Shown piece by piece: positions 44,322 to 57,000 of a stretch of DNA of 64,000 bases. The number at the start of each line of letters is the position of its first letter. Position 1 is the stretch's first letter. The notes under the pieces are model-generated. The model did not search any database. It had not been told where the DNA came from and was given only the letters and a program-made list of their open reading frames with translations. Source of the stretch: Salarias fasciatus. Lineage: Eukaryota; Chordata; Actinopteri; Blenniiformes; Blenniidae. The stretch is taken from NCBI RefSeq assembly GCF_902148845.1, contig NC_043764.1, positions 32,023,736 through 32,087,735 on the forward strand. The letters are read 5' to 3'. A program made the position numbers and the translations under genes.

Positions 44322-45370
44322 TCAAAGTTTATTTATATAGCACATTTACAAACGGCATAGCCGTGCCAAAGTGCTTCACACAAGAGCAGAGAATAAAAAT
44401 CATAACAGGAGAAGAGACAAAAGAAAAAAAAAACAAAAAAATTAGGACACAAACATTAATACACATCTCAAGCTCGAACACAAGGTAAGACCTAGCTGAA
44501 GGCCAAGGCAAAGAGGAGGGTCTTCAGCAGCGATTTAAAAATTCCCACAGACTCGGCTGCACGGATGTGGGGGGGGGGGGGGGTTCCCCAGCCTCGGGGC
44601 CGCCACAGAAAAGGCTCTGTCCCCCCTGGTTTTTAACCTGGTCCTGGGAACGGTGAGAAGGCGTTGGTCAGCCGACCGTAACGCTCTGGAAGAATTGGAG
44701 GGGGCGGAGAAGATCGGCCAGGTGGGGAGGGGCAAGGTGGTGAAGTGATTTAAAAAGCTGTTAAAAGGATTTTGAAATCAGGTGCGGTAGCGGATGGGGA
44801 GCCAGTGAAGGGAGGCGAGAAACCGGGGTGATATGAGCGTGGTTTTTGGTGGAGGTGAGGAGTCGAGCGGCGGAGTTCTGGACGAGCTGCAGGCGGTGGA
44901 GTTGGGTTTTATCAATGCCGGTGTACAGACTATTGCATTCGTCCAAGTGAGAGGTGACAAAGGGCGTGCACGGCCTGCTCCAACCCTGCCTGGGGAAGGT
45001 AAGTTTTAATGTTGGCCAGGTCCTCAGGTTGAGAAAACTTCTTCTGATGACTGCGCTGATCTGCTGCTCGAACTTGAAGGAACTGTCGAAGACCACACCC
45101 AGATTCCTGACCGCTGGCTTGGACTTCATGGCAAGAGGACCCAGGGCGTTGGAGTAAAGAGCTGGGGGGGGCGGTCTTCCATGCCTTGATGTCTGACATG
45201 CAGTCAAGCAGAGGCTGGAGAGCAGCAGGGTCGTCGGCCTTAAAGGGGAGGTACAGCTGGACGTCGTCCGCATAGCAGTGGAAGGAGATATTATATTTAT
45301 TTATAATATCTCCGAAGGGCAGTAAGTACAAGATAAACAGAATGGGCCTAAGATGGAGCCTTGAGGCATT
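44322..45370 (-). mobile_element. L2-type LINE, 5'-truncated
   Basis: Minus-strand LINE fragment. The reverse transcriptase part (45331-44762) shows the catalytic FHCYADDVQLYLPF, then RNLGVVFDSSFKFEQQISAV and LQLVQNSAARLLT, all hallmarks of the L2 clade. These lie in two frames, so at least one frameshift separates them. The 3' UTR follows to 44322 and ends GTGCTATATAAATAAACTTT with a TGACT tandem tail. A G run interrupts it near 44570. Confidence 0.8.
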
Positions 45371-45925
45371 TTAAGGCTTTTTGTTCAAAATTCAATTTAC
45401 TAGTAGATCTCAATATAACAGTACTGCTAATGCAATCCTGCGGTCTGTAATCAGGATGTCCTTATAATCTATTACAAAGTAATATAAACCCGTTTTTCCC
45501 TTACTCCTCCTGAACAGTCACAATATCACAAGTCCAAAACTGACTACCGTATTTCAATCAGATAAGCCTCTGTGAAAGAATTATATACGTCTATCTCAAG
45601 TAGAAATTCAATCCTACGGTTTTTCTCTAAAGAAGAAGTTGTGAAGCTGAGATCCAATTTTTTTAAATTTCCTTTTCACCAAAGGCAAGACAAGTTCGTT
45701 TCAAAACTGGGAATGAAATGTGTCCCTCTGCTGAGTTCTTAAAACTCCGCTTTGCAGTAGAACATAGTATTCTTCCTTTTGTGAAACACACATTGAAATA
45801 ACAGAACATTATTTATGAACGTATTTTTTTGCCATGCCTTCCAGGAAGATTTGATTTACTGGTTATCTCCTAAATGTAACGATTTCTCTAGTCTTTCAAA
45901 AGACTGGCTCACCTGTGAAAGATAA

Positions 45926-46209
45926 AGGGATACTTCGACATGTTGGCAAAATGGCCCATTTAGCCCAATTCCTAGTCATTTCGAACAGCATACTTAACGT
46001 GTTTTGGGGTTGTTGGATTGTGTATTTGATGAGTTTGACGAGGGGAACCAAAAATATCATCCACTTCCATTGTGTCCGTCCCGAAAATCTTTCCCGACTC
46101 ACCTCTGAATAAACAACAGCTCGCCCTCACAAAAAAAGTAAGTATGCTTTTCAAATGACTGAGGAATTGTGCTAAATGGGCCAATTTGCCAAAATGTTGA
46201 AGTATCCCT
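45926..46209. mobile_element. Family C MITE, copy 2
   Basis: A 284-bp relative of the 26237-26902 element with termini AGGGATACTTCGACATGTTG and the inverse, and the shared AACAACAGCTCGCCCTCACA block. The right flank is TTAA and the left ATAA. It lacks the middle of copy 1. Confidence 0.8.
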
Positions 46210-46214
46210 TTAAG

Positions 46215-47280
46215 ATACATCAAATTGCTTTTAACACTATTGTTATTCATGTAAATTTTTATCCATAAAAAAAAATTCTGGAAAATAAAACCTAATTTTT
46301 ATGTTTTTCATAAATAACTTTGTCAGTATTTTCATCTCTGAAATAAAAGAAGAGGAAATGTGAACGGAGCTGTGCAACCTGCTGGAGGACTGTAATGTTC
46401 ATGAGAACCCTTGGCTTTTTCCCATTTATAAACTATAAGTATAGAAATTTCCTTTATGTATGTTTTTCCCCTTTCTTCCTTTATTTTGGTGTCTATACAT
46501 ACTGCCTGTTCTCCATGTGCACTGACTGCATGCCACCCATTTATTCGGTCTGCATGTTCTCCGTGTGTGCAGCAAAACGCTCTACTTGTTTTCTGTCTGT
46601 GTTCTTTCAGTAAGCAGTTTTCATGCTCCCTATGGTGCACATTTGGCATGGTCCTTCATGTCTGCAGAATGTTGTTGTGTGCAGTCAGCATGTTCTCCAT
46701 GTGCGCATGTGCACAGGCCAACCACGTGTCTCAAAACATGTCCCACAGTTGTTTTTACCACCCTTTCACTCCTGAAGCTTTAAATATGAACCTAAAGCAG
46801 CTGCTGTGCTCCACTGCCTTCTGGTTGTCACGGGAGTGACAGAGGCTAAAGGAGACCCCGTCCCCCGTCCCCCGTCCCCACAGAAGCCTGGAGTGGAGCC
46901 CTGAAGGCGGTTGGTCCTCGCATTGCGGCACCTTCCGGCAAGTCCTGTAGCCAAGTTGGTCCCACTGTATGATCCTGTCCCTTCTGCTGGACACGACCAG
47001 CGAGGCTGAGGAGGGGATCTGTCGACTGGGCATCTCAGGTCCTCCAGAACTTCGCCCCGGCCTGTCCATGATCGCTCCAGATCGACGGAGCCAACAACAA
47101 CTTGGCTGCAGCCCGTCGACCTCTGGCCTTTCAGACGAGTTGTGTACAGTTGCTGCAGGTTTCAGAATGCTGCTCGAATCACAAACAAGCTGCGACATTT
47201 AACAGTCTTTAATAAGCTCTGACATACACACACACACACACACAGGAATAATTACAGCATTTATTCTGTTCGAGTGAAAT
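46215..47280. other. Intergenic, unassigned
   Basis: No exon recognised. At 46500-46720 there are several decayed copies of TGCATGTTCTCCGTGTGTGC-like sequence. At 46800-47200 GC-richer DNA looks like an old dispersed repeat on the minus strand but I cannot name it. A short (CA)n lies at 47225-47244. Confidence 0.45.
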
Positions 47281-47295
47281 ACAATAAAGCAGAGG

Positions 47296-49085
47296 TTACT
47301 CTCCAGACGAGGGCAGCACGATCTTTTCTGTGTCGTAGTAGTTCTCGCTTATCAAAGGGAGACCTTCTCTCTCTCTCTGTACGATGAGTCCTCGGCCTCC
47401 CTCCGGGCCCACTGCCGCATCCTGCAAACACATTCACACTCCAGTCACACTGATGTCCGCTTCCGCTAACCAGTAATCCTGATGTTAGCCTGAAGCTAAC
47501 CCTTCATCCTGACGTTAGCCTGAAGCTAACCCTTCATCCTGACGTTAGCCTGAAGCTAACCCTTCATCCTGACGTTAGCCTGACGCTAACCCCAAGGCTA
47601 ACCCTTCATCCTGACATTAGCTTGACGCTAACCCCAAGGCTAACCCTTCATCCTGACGTTAGCCTGACGCTAACCCCAAGGCTAACCCTTCATCCTGACG
47701 TTAGCCTGACGCTAACCCCAAGGCTAACCCTTCATTCTGATGTTAGCCTGATGCTAACCCTGAGGCTACCTCCAATGCTAACCGCCTCAGTTGGAGCTGT
47801 GGTGGGATTGTGGAGCTGCTGCAGTGGAGCTGTGGAGCTACTGTGGTGGGACTTCAGAGCAGAGGGATCGAACCGGTGGCCTGAGGTCTAGAACCTGCAC
47901 ACCTGAAGTCCACAACCGTCCACCATCCAGAACTGGTCCAGTACACAGTCCAAAGAAGGGCCACAACAACAATTTCCATTTGTTTCAGTCAGTTACAAAG
48001 AACTGAGACCAGGGCTACTCCCAAAACGTCTGGTCCTCTCTGGTTCTGCTCACTGGGACCGGTACCACTCCAGTGTGTCTGGGTTCTGCTCTGGTTCTGT
48101 TCCACCAAGTTCCGCTCCGTTTAGGGTGTTCCTCTGTTTTTCTTGCAGGCCACCGTTTGACTCACTCATGTCTGAAGCATTACCTTAGTGAGGATTAGAA
48201 CGGCGCAGTGAGCAGTGAAGAGCTGGGAACTCACCTGAGATCCGGCAGGTAATGGATGAAGGTTCCTCCGATGACGAGAGCCACAGAGATGCCGAGGAAG
48301 ACCCACCCTCATGTTCAGGGTGTCCTCCACCGGGTCGCTGGAGAAGCCATGGTAATCTGGATTCTGAGCAGACAGAGGGACAGGATTCAGGAGGAGACGC
48401 CTCAGAAAACACCAACACACCTGTCCACCACAGGTAAACACACACTGTCCACCACAGGTAAACACTCACCTGTCCACCACAGGTAAACAACACACCTGTC
48501 CACCACTGGTAAACAACACCCTGTCCACCACTGGTAAACAACACACCTGTCCACCACAGGTAACACTCAGCTGTCCACCACAGGTAAACAACACACCTAA
48601 TATCAGGACAATCTTCCATTTAGGAATTTTTCAAAAAAACAAACAAAAAACATTACGAGACTGAGAAAGACGGCCTTTACTATTTTTCTGTTTTAATTAT
48701 TAGCTCTTGCATCAAATGGTGACTGTATACCGCATGAGGACAGTGGCGTGGACAGCTCACGAGCTGAATGCTGTACTGGCAGTGCTGTCCTGAACCGTGT
48801 CTCTGTCCCCGCCCCCATCCGTCTCTCAGCGCGTCTCAGCGACAGGTGTCTGTCCGTCTGTCCCCCATCTGTCTCCCTGCGTGTCTCACCTTCAGGTACG
48901 GGCTGACCTCTCCGTGTCCCTCATTGCCCGGTCGGTGCAGTTCGGTCACCGCGGTGCTTCCGGCCGGTTTGGACTGGCTCACGAACCGGAGCTGCTGGCT
49001 GGAGAGCAACCGGGGGACAGAACCGAGCCGGGACAGACCGGCCAGTCTGGACAGAGGGACAACATTTTTATCTGCGAAGGAGACT
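47296..49085 (-). CDS. ndufb11: NADH dehydrogenase 1 beta subunit 11 (ESSS), frames broken as written
   Basis: A single-pass inner-membrane accessory subunit of mitochondrial complex I. Exon 1 runs to 48890 and encodes a presequence and LLSSQQLRFVSQSKPAG, ending HGEVSPYLK. Exon 2 is 48363-48235: NPDYHGFSSDPVEDTLNMR, then the membrane segment LGISVALVIGGTFIHYLPDL. Exon 3 is 47421-47296: MRQWARREAE, then LISENYYDTEKIVLP, stop. Splice sites and phases fit. The frame shifts inside exon 2 after NMRVG (near 48298-48305) and inside exon 3 after REAE (near 47389-47392). The ATG TTG at about 49063 also sits one frame off the rest of exon 1. Introns are retained, so it is not a processed copy. Small sequence errors are likely, since the residues on each side of every break remain conserved. 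Confidence 0.82.
47470..47775. repeat. 30-bp GTTAGCCTGAAGCTAACCC minisatellite
   Basis: About 9 units of TGACGTTAGCCTGAAGCTAA plus CCCTTCATCC in ndufb11 intron 2. Each holds the inverted pair GTTAGC/GCTAAC, so every unit can form a small hairpin. Confidence 0.92.
48415..48602. repeat. CACCTGTCCACCACAGGTAA minisatellite
   Basis: About 7 units of 24-26 bp in ndufb11 intron 1, starting about 40 bases upstream of exon 2. Each unit contains ACCTGTCCACCACAGGT, an inverted repeat. Confidence 0.9.
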
Positions 49086-49164
49086 GTTGTCCCGGAACCG
49101 GAAACAACTTCTCCTCTCTCTTCTCTTCTCTTCTTTGTCAGCATACCGCCACCTGCTGTTAGCA

Positions 49165-49252
49165 CGAGGAAGGTCCTGGAAGGTCCCGGAAGGTCCTGGA
49201 AGGTCCTGGAAGGTCCTGGAAGGTCCCGGAAGGTCCCGGAAGGTCCTGTATA
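49165..49252. repeat. GGTCCTGGAA decamer repeat
   Basis: About 8 units of GGTCCTGGAA/GGTCCCGGAA upstream of the ndufb11 first exon. Confidence 0.92.
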
Positions 49253-49259
49253 GGTTCAG

Positions 49260-50080
49260 TTTGTCAGTCAGGCCTCCCTTCCTGTGATCCCAGACCTGTT
49301 TGTTCTCTTCAGAGATCACCACTGAAAGAATCTGCATCTGAATATTAAATCCTTTAAGAACGTGATTGTGGGGTTTTGCTCCCATATTGAAAATATTCAC
49401 ATAACACCATTATTTGCTCGTAAAGCTGACTTTCAAAATGACAGCTAAATTAGCCAAACTCAAAGTGACCCTCAGTATTTTAAAAATGACTCAGTAATTC
49501 CTCAGCAAACCTTGTGCGCTTTCCTTTTTTTTTGGTCATTTCATTTCATTTAGTTTCCAGAGTTTTGATTTTTTGATTCTGTATATACACGAACAGAGGA
49601 GAGAATGGTGGCCATGCCCAGGAGTCTACTTTGAGACGTCTATATGATAAACTTATATTAGCAAATGATTATTAAGGTGCACAAAACAAAAGCTTGAGTA
49701 TGAAAAGATGTAGTGTTATGAAAAGATGAATACAAAAAGCTGTAAAAATAAAGTTATGATCACTGAAAACAAAATGAAAGTGAAGCTGACAGTTGATTAC
49801 ATGAAACTCCCGCTGCTTCACCCTGTGGCCTCCAGGAGGAACTCTGTGAAGGACTAAACACCTGGGTCTCACCTTCATGTGAGAGTGTCGGACGATGCTT
49901 TGAATGAAGTTACAATGCCAGAGGAGGAGAGGGGGCTTGATTCTGATTCTGATGTGACATTTTGTCTGGTGATGGTTTTTACAGTTCAGTCCGAAGCTTC
50001 ACAAGGCTGAACACCAGTCATTCAGTCAGTAATTCTAAACATTCAGGTTTTCCCTTCTTCATATATTTCTCCTGTTTCTC
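49260..50080. other. Intergenic, unassigned
   Basis: AT-rich, no gene or clear element. Confidence 0.5.
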
Positions 50081-50082
50081 TG

Positions 50083-50217
50083 GGAAAAAAAAAAAAAAAA
50101 AAAATTATATATATATATATATATCCAATCAATACAGTGATGAATGTCATGATTGGAGCACAGACCTGACCCACTTGAAACCTCCCATGTTTCATCTGCT
50201 TCTTTTTCTCTTCCACG

Positions 50218-50263
<46 letters not shown>

Positions 50264-50305
50264 TTGTGTGTGTTGTGTGGTGTGTGTGTGTGTGTGTGTC
50301 TCCCT
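50083..50305. repeat. Poly(A)/(TA)n and (TG)n microsatellites
   Basis: About 20 As followed by (TA)10 at 50085-50125, then an interrupted (TG)n at 50222-50300. Confidence 0.92.
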
Positions 50306-50736
50306 GTCTATTCAAGATTCAATCTTCCGTCTGTGTTAGTGGCTGCACTTGAATGCAACTCTGATGTTGCTCAGCAACAGGAGGAAAAGTTTGAGAGCAC
50401 TTGGTTTGTTCATTAAACCAACGAGCGACTGTAGAGGAGGAGCAGAGAGGAGACCAGGAGTGAGGAGCAGCAGAGGAGGCCTCTGCTCTGCCAGGCGAAC
50501 CTGATCTGTGGTGTGTGATTCCACTCTCACTTTGCTCCATGACAACGACCACCTGGACTCATGAATCCTTCATGACGTTATTCCAGTCCACTTCAGGGGA
50601 GTGAGGGGAGGCACTCTGGCTTTCACTCCGGGCTGAAGAGGGAAGCTCTGGGCCTCCTCTCCTCATTCTGTCCCTCCGGACTGGAAGTGTGACAGCTCTG
50701 GGCTTCTTCATCTCCTGGACCGCCAGGGAGGAGGGG

Positions 50737-53700
50737 ATGCCGGACCTGGAGCCGCTGAGCTCTCCTCCAGAGAGGGAGCGAGTGAATCAGGTGAGCTGAT
50801 AGATTAACACTGTCAGTTAGTGCTGCTCCCACCTTCACACCTTCAGACTTTTAAACTCAGAACTTTGGACCTTCAGACGTTCCAACCTTCAGGACCTTGA
50901 AATCTTTGGGTGTTTAGAAGGACCCGAGGTTCAGGATGTCTGCTCGGGCCGGCGCCACCCTCGAGTTCTGCTCAACAGCCCATCGACGTGCGTCAGCTGT
51001 GCAGTCTATCCACATCGTGGAGACCAAAGAGAAGGTGGAAAGCTGGTGCCAGCAGGTGGGTTTCTGCGGGTCCTGCTGGGTGTCGGGGTCTGGTTGAATA
51101 AGCTTTTTTGTTTTTTTGGCTCCTTCACAGGTGATCAGGACAAACAGCAGAATGACAAGTCGTCCAGGTGAAAATATTTGCTTGTGTAAAGTGTGTTGCT
51201 TTTCGTTTTGTCCGTGATGGTCAGAGTGAAACATAACCAGGAGTTTTTTCCTGGTTTGCAACAGATTTCCCTTCAGAGACCTCCAGCAGTGACCCCGCGG
51301 AGTCCCGTCCAGCTGTACGTCGATGGCGTAGCGATCAGCACTAGAGGTAGCTGCGGTCTGGGCAGATGTCAAACATGAGGCTCGTGTCCAAAAACTGCTC
51401 TGTCAGAGTGACAGAACAACATGAGGAGTGTTTTCATTAGCAGTAACTTCAGTTTTTCACTAATTAACAAGACTGCTTTGTTTTAATGAGAAGAGCTGTA
51501 ATAGCTAGCAAAAAAGCTACCCGGATGAGGATGTATCAGTAGCACAAAGCTACAATGAGACTTCTGTTTCTATAGTCTGAGTTCCTTATTGATCATTTGT
51601 AATATTGGAGCCTTCATACATCCATTTCTTTGCCGCTTCTCCCTTTCGGGGTCGCGGGTGGCTGGAGCCAATCCCAGCTGCTGTGGGCGAAGGTGGGGTC
51701 CCCTGGACAGGTTCACCAGTCTGTCACAGGCTGACATAGACAGACAACCATGCACACTCACATTCACACCTAGGGCAATTTAGAATGATCAATTAACTGA
51801 CATGCATGTTTGGACAGTGGGAGAAGCCGGAGTACCCAGGGAACCCATGCACACACACACAGGAGAACATGCAAACTCCACACAGAAAGGCCCCAAGCCC
51901 CAGCCAGAACCCAGGACCTTCTTGCTGTGAGGCAAGAGCACTAACCACTGCACCACCGCAGCCTTCATGCATAGTCTTTAAACTCCTTTCACCTTGAACT
52001 CTGCTGGACTTCTTCTAAACAAGACTCAGCTGAGCGTAAAGTTTGTTTGATGTACACTTTGCACACACAGTAACACACCAATCTGACTTTATCCGGGCCG
52101 TGGAACGGCTGACAGGCCGCACAGTGATGGTGACAGTGTGATGCTGTAACAGTGCATGAGTGTAAACAGTGACGGTGTGGACGGTGTGACAGTCTGTCCT
52201 CTCTCAGAAAGCTGTCCTTCATGGGCCCTGCTGAGGAAAATGAATGACGTCCTTGGAGAAGTGGTTCACCTGGTGAGCGTCGGAGTCCGATCGACAGTAA
52301 AGGCAAGGAAGCGCTTGGCAAGGAAGGGAGGAGGAAAAAGATTCCTGCAGTGCAAACTGGACAGTGTCTCCCAAAGGAGACGCAAGGAGCACGCCACTGC
52401 AGTGCAGAGAGGTGGGTGAGTGCCAGTGGTTTGTGCCACTGCAGTGCAGAGAGGTGGGGAAGGGCAGTGGTTTGATGCCACTGCCAGTGCAGAGAGGTGG
52501 GTGAGGGCCAGTGGTTTTGATGCTACCTGTTCGCCTCTGACCGAAGTGCTTCCTGTTCTCTGGACCATTGCAGAACATGAAGCTGGACTGCAGGAGATCA
52601 GCCGCCTGAAGACACAGCTTGAGACTGCACAGAGAGAAAGTGCTTAAAGTCCAGGAGGAACCTGTCAGATGCTGAGATGTTGAACCAGAATTACAGGCAG
52701 ACATCCGTTTTGCCAAAACACAGACCTCCTATCGTGACGGAAAAGCTGGAGGCGGCGAGAGGAGAAGTACATCAGCTACAGACGGGCCGTGCTGAAGTGA
52801 GAACGCCATCCTTTCTTCTCCATGCGTCCCCCTGCTCGCTCTGCCACCCGTTTAGAACTGCTGGGAAATTCAAATCCAACAGATTGATTTTACGGTGTAG
52901 TATAGTCTGTACAGTTCATCATTGGGAGTACAGAGTAGTTTAATTATTTACTACCCAAAATTACGGTCCACACATGAAAACACTAGAAAGTCGGTTTACA
53001 AGTGACCGAGATCCACGTTTTCCAGGGGACCAGAGTTCAGTTGTTTGATCTCCATCAGAGTTCAGGGGAGCTTTCACATGACCGGAGGAACAGGACTTTT
53101 CCCAGAAAGCGGTAGGAAGTCTGGTCTGGATCAAAACAGGACTGCTGTTAAACTGCCTTTTAGGAGCTGAGAAGTGATAGAAGTCAACTGCAATCAACAG
53201 TTTGGGTGCATTTTTCTAGTTTTTGTCGATCACAGTTGTGTCTAACTGTTTATAATGTTATGGTTGCCTGGCAGGGTGTATCAGGTCGGGATTACTCTGA
53301 CCACAGCTCACACGGACCAAAGAAAGGGTTCAGTCTCATTCCTGTCTTCACCAAACCCAACAACTGTCATTTCAGGCGGAAGACATTTACCATAAAACCC
53401 AAAGCGAGCTCAGATGTGCTGAGAAGAACACGAGAGAGATGAAGGAGGAAGCAAACAAAGAAAATTCATCATTCCACAAAACCCTGTTGATAAAGAAGAG
53501 TCATCTGGCGAAGAAACGGTGAGTGCAGTGTAAATCACCACACACATACTGACACACACTGACCTGTCACATCTTTATTAAGTGTCTTCATTCACCCGTG
53601 CAACAGGAAACAAACACCTCTGGATTGCTCTCATCAAGATCTCACTTCCTGCAGGTCTTCGACATGTCCAGACAGCAAAACAGCAGCGCGAGAGTGATGT

Positions 53701-56700
53701 TCAACCTACCGAAAAGATTCCGTCTGCATTCAGGTGTCTTGTTTTTTGTCCTGCAGAGAAGACCTGAAGCAGCTGAGGATGTTTGAAGAACGTCTGAGTG
53801 CTGAAATAGAAGAAGATGAAAGCGTCGTGGCTCTGACTGAGGAGAAGTGTGCAGCAGCAAATCTTCACATCGCCGAAATGACGGAGCGAGAAAAGAAAGA
53901 GAAGGACTCGGTAAGTCCTGTCAGGGAAGGGCTTCCTGCCGTCGCTGCAGACAAACAGTAACTTTGATTCCTGTCTTATTGTCTCACAGATTTCATTCCT
54001 GAAACTTCAGCTTGAGGAAGCAGTGGAGAAGAATGAAGCTTTAAGAATGAAGCTCAGTTCCGCTGAAGAAGACATAGAGAGGAGGGTATGTCAGCTGCTT
54101 CTGCTGCCCGGAGGTTTGTGGAACGTGTCTGAGAAAAGGTGTGAAGTTCAGGTGACTGATGTTCTTCACAGAGGCTGCAGGGCGACGCCCAGGTCTGCCT
54201 CATCCAGGAGAGAATCCAGTGCCTCGGCAGAGAGGACTCTGACCTCCGGACTGAAAACCTGCAGCTGCAGCTGAACCTGGAAGACCACCACTCCAGAACC
54301 CGTCAGAGGTACCAACCGCCAACGTCATGCCCCGCCATGCCCTGCCATGCCCCGCCCTGCCATGTCCTACCATGCCCCGCCCCGCCATGCCCTACCATGC
54401 CCCGCCCTCCCATGCCCTACCATGCCCCGCCCCGCCATGCCCTACCATGCCCCGCCCTGCCATGTCCTACCTTGCCCCACCCCGCCCCCCCATGCCCTAC
54501 CATGCCCTGCCTCACCATGCCCCACCCCTCCATGCCCCACCCCCCCATGCCCCGCCTCGCCATGCCCCACCCCCCCATGCTCTGCCTCGCCATGCCCGCC
54601 ACACCCCATGGCATGGTGACATGGCGTGCTCTCTGGTCACGCCTCTGTGTTGTGTGGCAGTGAGGCGACGGTGAAGCTGCTCCGTGAAGAGAGAAAACAG
54701 ATCCTGCAGAAGATTTCAGATGGCCAGCAGCAGATTGAGAGCTGTAGACAGGAAGTGAGTCGGGCGGAGCAGCAGCACCGTCTGAAGCTGGAGGAGCTGG
54801 AGAAGCAGCAGAGGGAGGCATCGACGGAGGAGCAGAAGATCCAGGTGGGTCTGTCTTTAAGATATCTCTGTGTGTGCTCACCACACTGGGCCACTTCCTC
54901 TATAACCTCATGACCTCCTCTATAACCTCACACAGTGTGTTCAGTTGTTCACACAATGATAAGCAGGGGATGTGCCAGGCCAAGGACAGGCTGACACACA
55001 CATGCATTATCCGGGCTGGCTTTAGGAACTTGCCCTCTCCTTTCCAGCTTGTGTTTGTGTGACATTGTGTGCGTTTCTCTCACACAGACACACATGCAGA
55101 GCCTTCGGAAGGATCTCAGTGGTCAAATGACATCTCAGCAGCTTCTCAAGGTAAATCCACCACAACACGCCTCATCACGCCACATCATGGCTTTTCCAAG
55201 TTCTGCTATAATTTCATGAACCAAATACCAGCGAAACTACCAAACTACCAACACAGAACAGCAAACTACACAACGAAATTACCAACCAAAACTACTAAAC
55301 TACCAATAGAACAGCAAACGAAGCAACCAAGTTACCAACTAAACAACCAAATTACAACCAAATATACCAAGGAAACCACAACCTACACAACCAAATTACC
55401 AAATAAAATTCCCAACGAACAGCAAACTAAACAACCAAGTTACCAACCAAAACTACCAAAACATCATTGAACCACAAACTAAGCAACCAAATACCAACCA
55501 AATCTCCCAACTATCAATGGCACTGCCAGTGCTCTGGAATAGGAGTTGTTCCTGGGTCGGTTTGTCCTGGTTTTTCTTGCTGTGAACTGATTCCTGATGG
55601 TAGAAGTTGAGAGTGTCCAGAGTGTGAGAGGTCACTGCTGTTGCTGTCCATGTGCCTCCTCAGTCTCACAGTGTCAATACTGTTCAGCTGTTGAAGCTCC
55701 ATTCCATCAATGTGTTGAGCTGCCTTCACCACTTGTATTGGTACTTTGTTTTTTTGTCACTGTGTTGTGTTGTGTTGTGTTGTGTTGTCACTGGGTTGTG
55801 TAGTAAAGTCATGTCCTCATGCTTCAGGCTCGCTGTGTGTCTCTGAATGAAGAAGTGAAGCAGCTGCAGAGAAGCTCAGATCTGACAAACCAACAGCTTG
55901 ATGAAGACCTGCAGAAGCAGCGCGAAGTGACCGAAACTCTGAGAGCAAACCTGCAGGTTCAAGAAGCAGTCCCGCAGATTTGTGTTAAAGAAAACTTCTC
56001 GCCAACTAAAGAGAAATGCTGTGTTTGTGTAGAAACTGAAGACGCTGAGAGAAGATTTAGAAACTCTGAAGAGTGGACACAGAAAGACCTCGGCCTTCCA
56101 GGAGATGGAGAGAAACCTGAATTCTGAGAAGCTGAGAGCTGCTCGTGTAAGATAAACAGCACAGTGAAGGTCAGGGCTGTTGCAGAGTTCAGCTGATGCA
56201 GGTTTGCTCTGTCAGGATTCAGAGCGTGAGCTGCAGGACAGACGGGAACACTCGGTGCGCTGTACCACCGAGCTGATGGAGAAAACTGAAGAAGAGCACA
56301 GAGCCACGGTGAAGCTGCAGGAAAGTGTCCAGCAGATGCAGGAAGACATCGAAACACTTCAGTGAGTCTGTACGGTGTCGACACAGGACAGGAAGAGCAA
56401 CGTGATTCATCCTTTCCGCTTAGTGTTTCTGCTTTAGCGTATTTGTCTTTTCTTTGCAGAGAACATGTGGACATCTTGGAGGGAAAGAACTCTCCGGCTT
56501 GTCTCATGATTCAGAGGATTCTCTCTCAGATCGAAGAAAGAAAACTACAAACACAACAGCTCCAGCAGATCCGCTCTGCTCACGCCACAGTCAGAAGAGA
56601 AAAGATGGAGGAAACCCAGGTGACCCATCCCCACTGGTCACTGCTGGTCACTACTGGTCACTGCTGGTCACTGCTGGTCACTGCTGGTCACTGCTGGTTA

Positions 56701-56919
56701 CTGCTTGTGGTTATAGGTGATGCTCTGTACGACTCTGTTCAACACTGCCTGCTTCCTGTTTTCACAGGAAGCTCTACAGGTTGCCCTGAAGAAGAACCAT
56801 CAGCTGGCAAGTGACTACAGCAGTCTGCAGAAGGTCCTGGTGGAGGCCCGACGGGAGGCAGTCCGGTCCCTGACCCAGAGGAACCAAGACCAAGGATCCT
56901 TTAATGACTACAGGACGGT

Positions 56920-57000
<81 letters not shown>

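Noticed and set aside
44762-45331. A host gene with a reverse-transcriptase-like YADD domain
   Set aside because: Sequence style, frame break and 3' tail identify a truncated L2-type LINE.
46755-47198. 147-codon minus-strand open frame
   Set aside because: No recognised domain; composition and setting suggest an old dispersed repeat. Left as unassigned.
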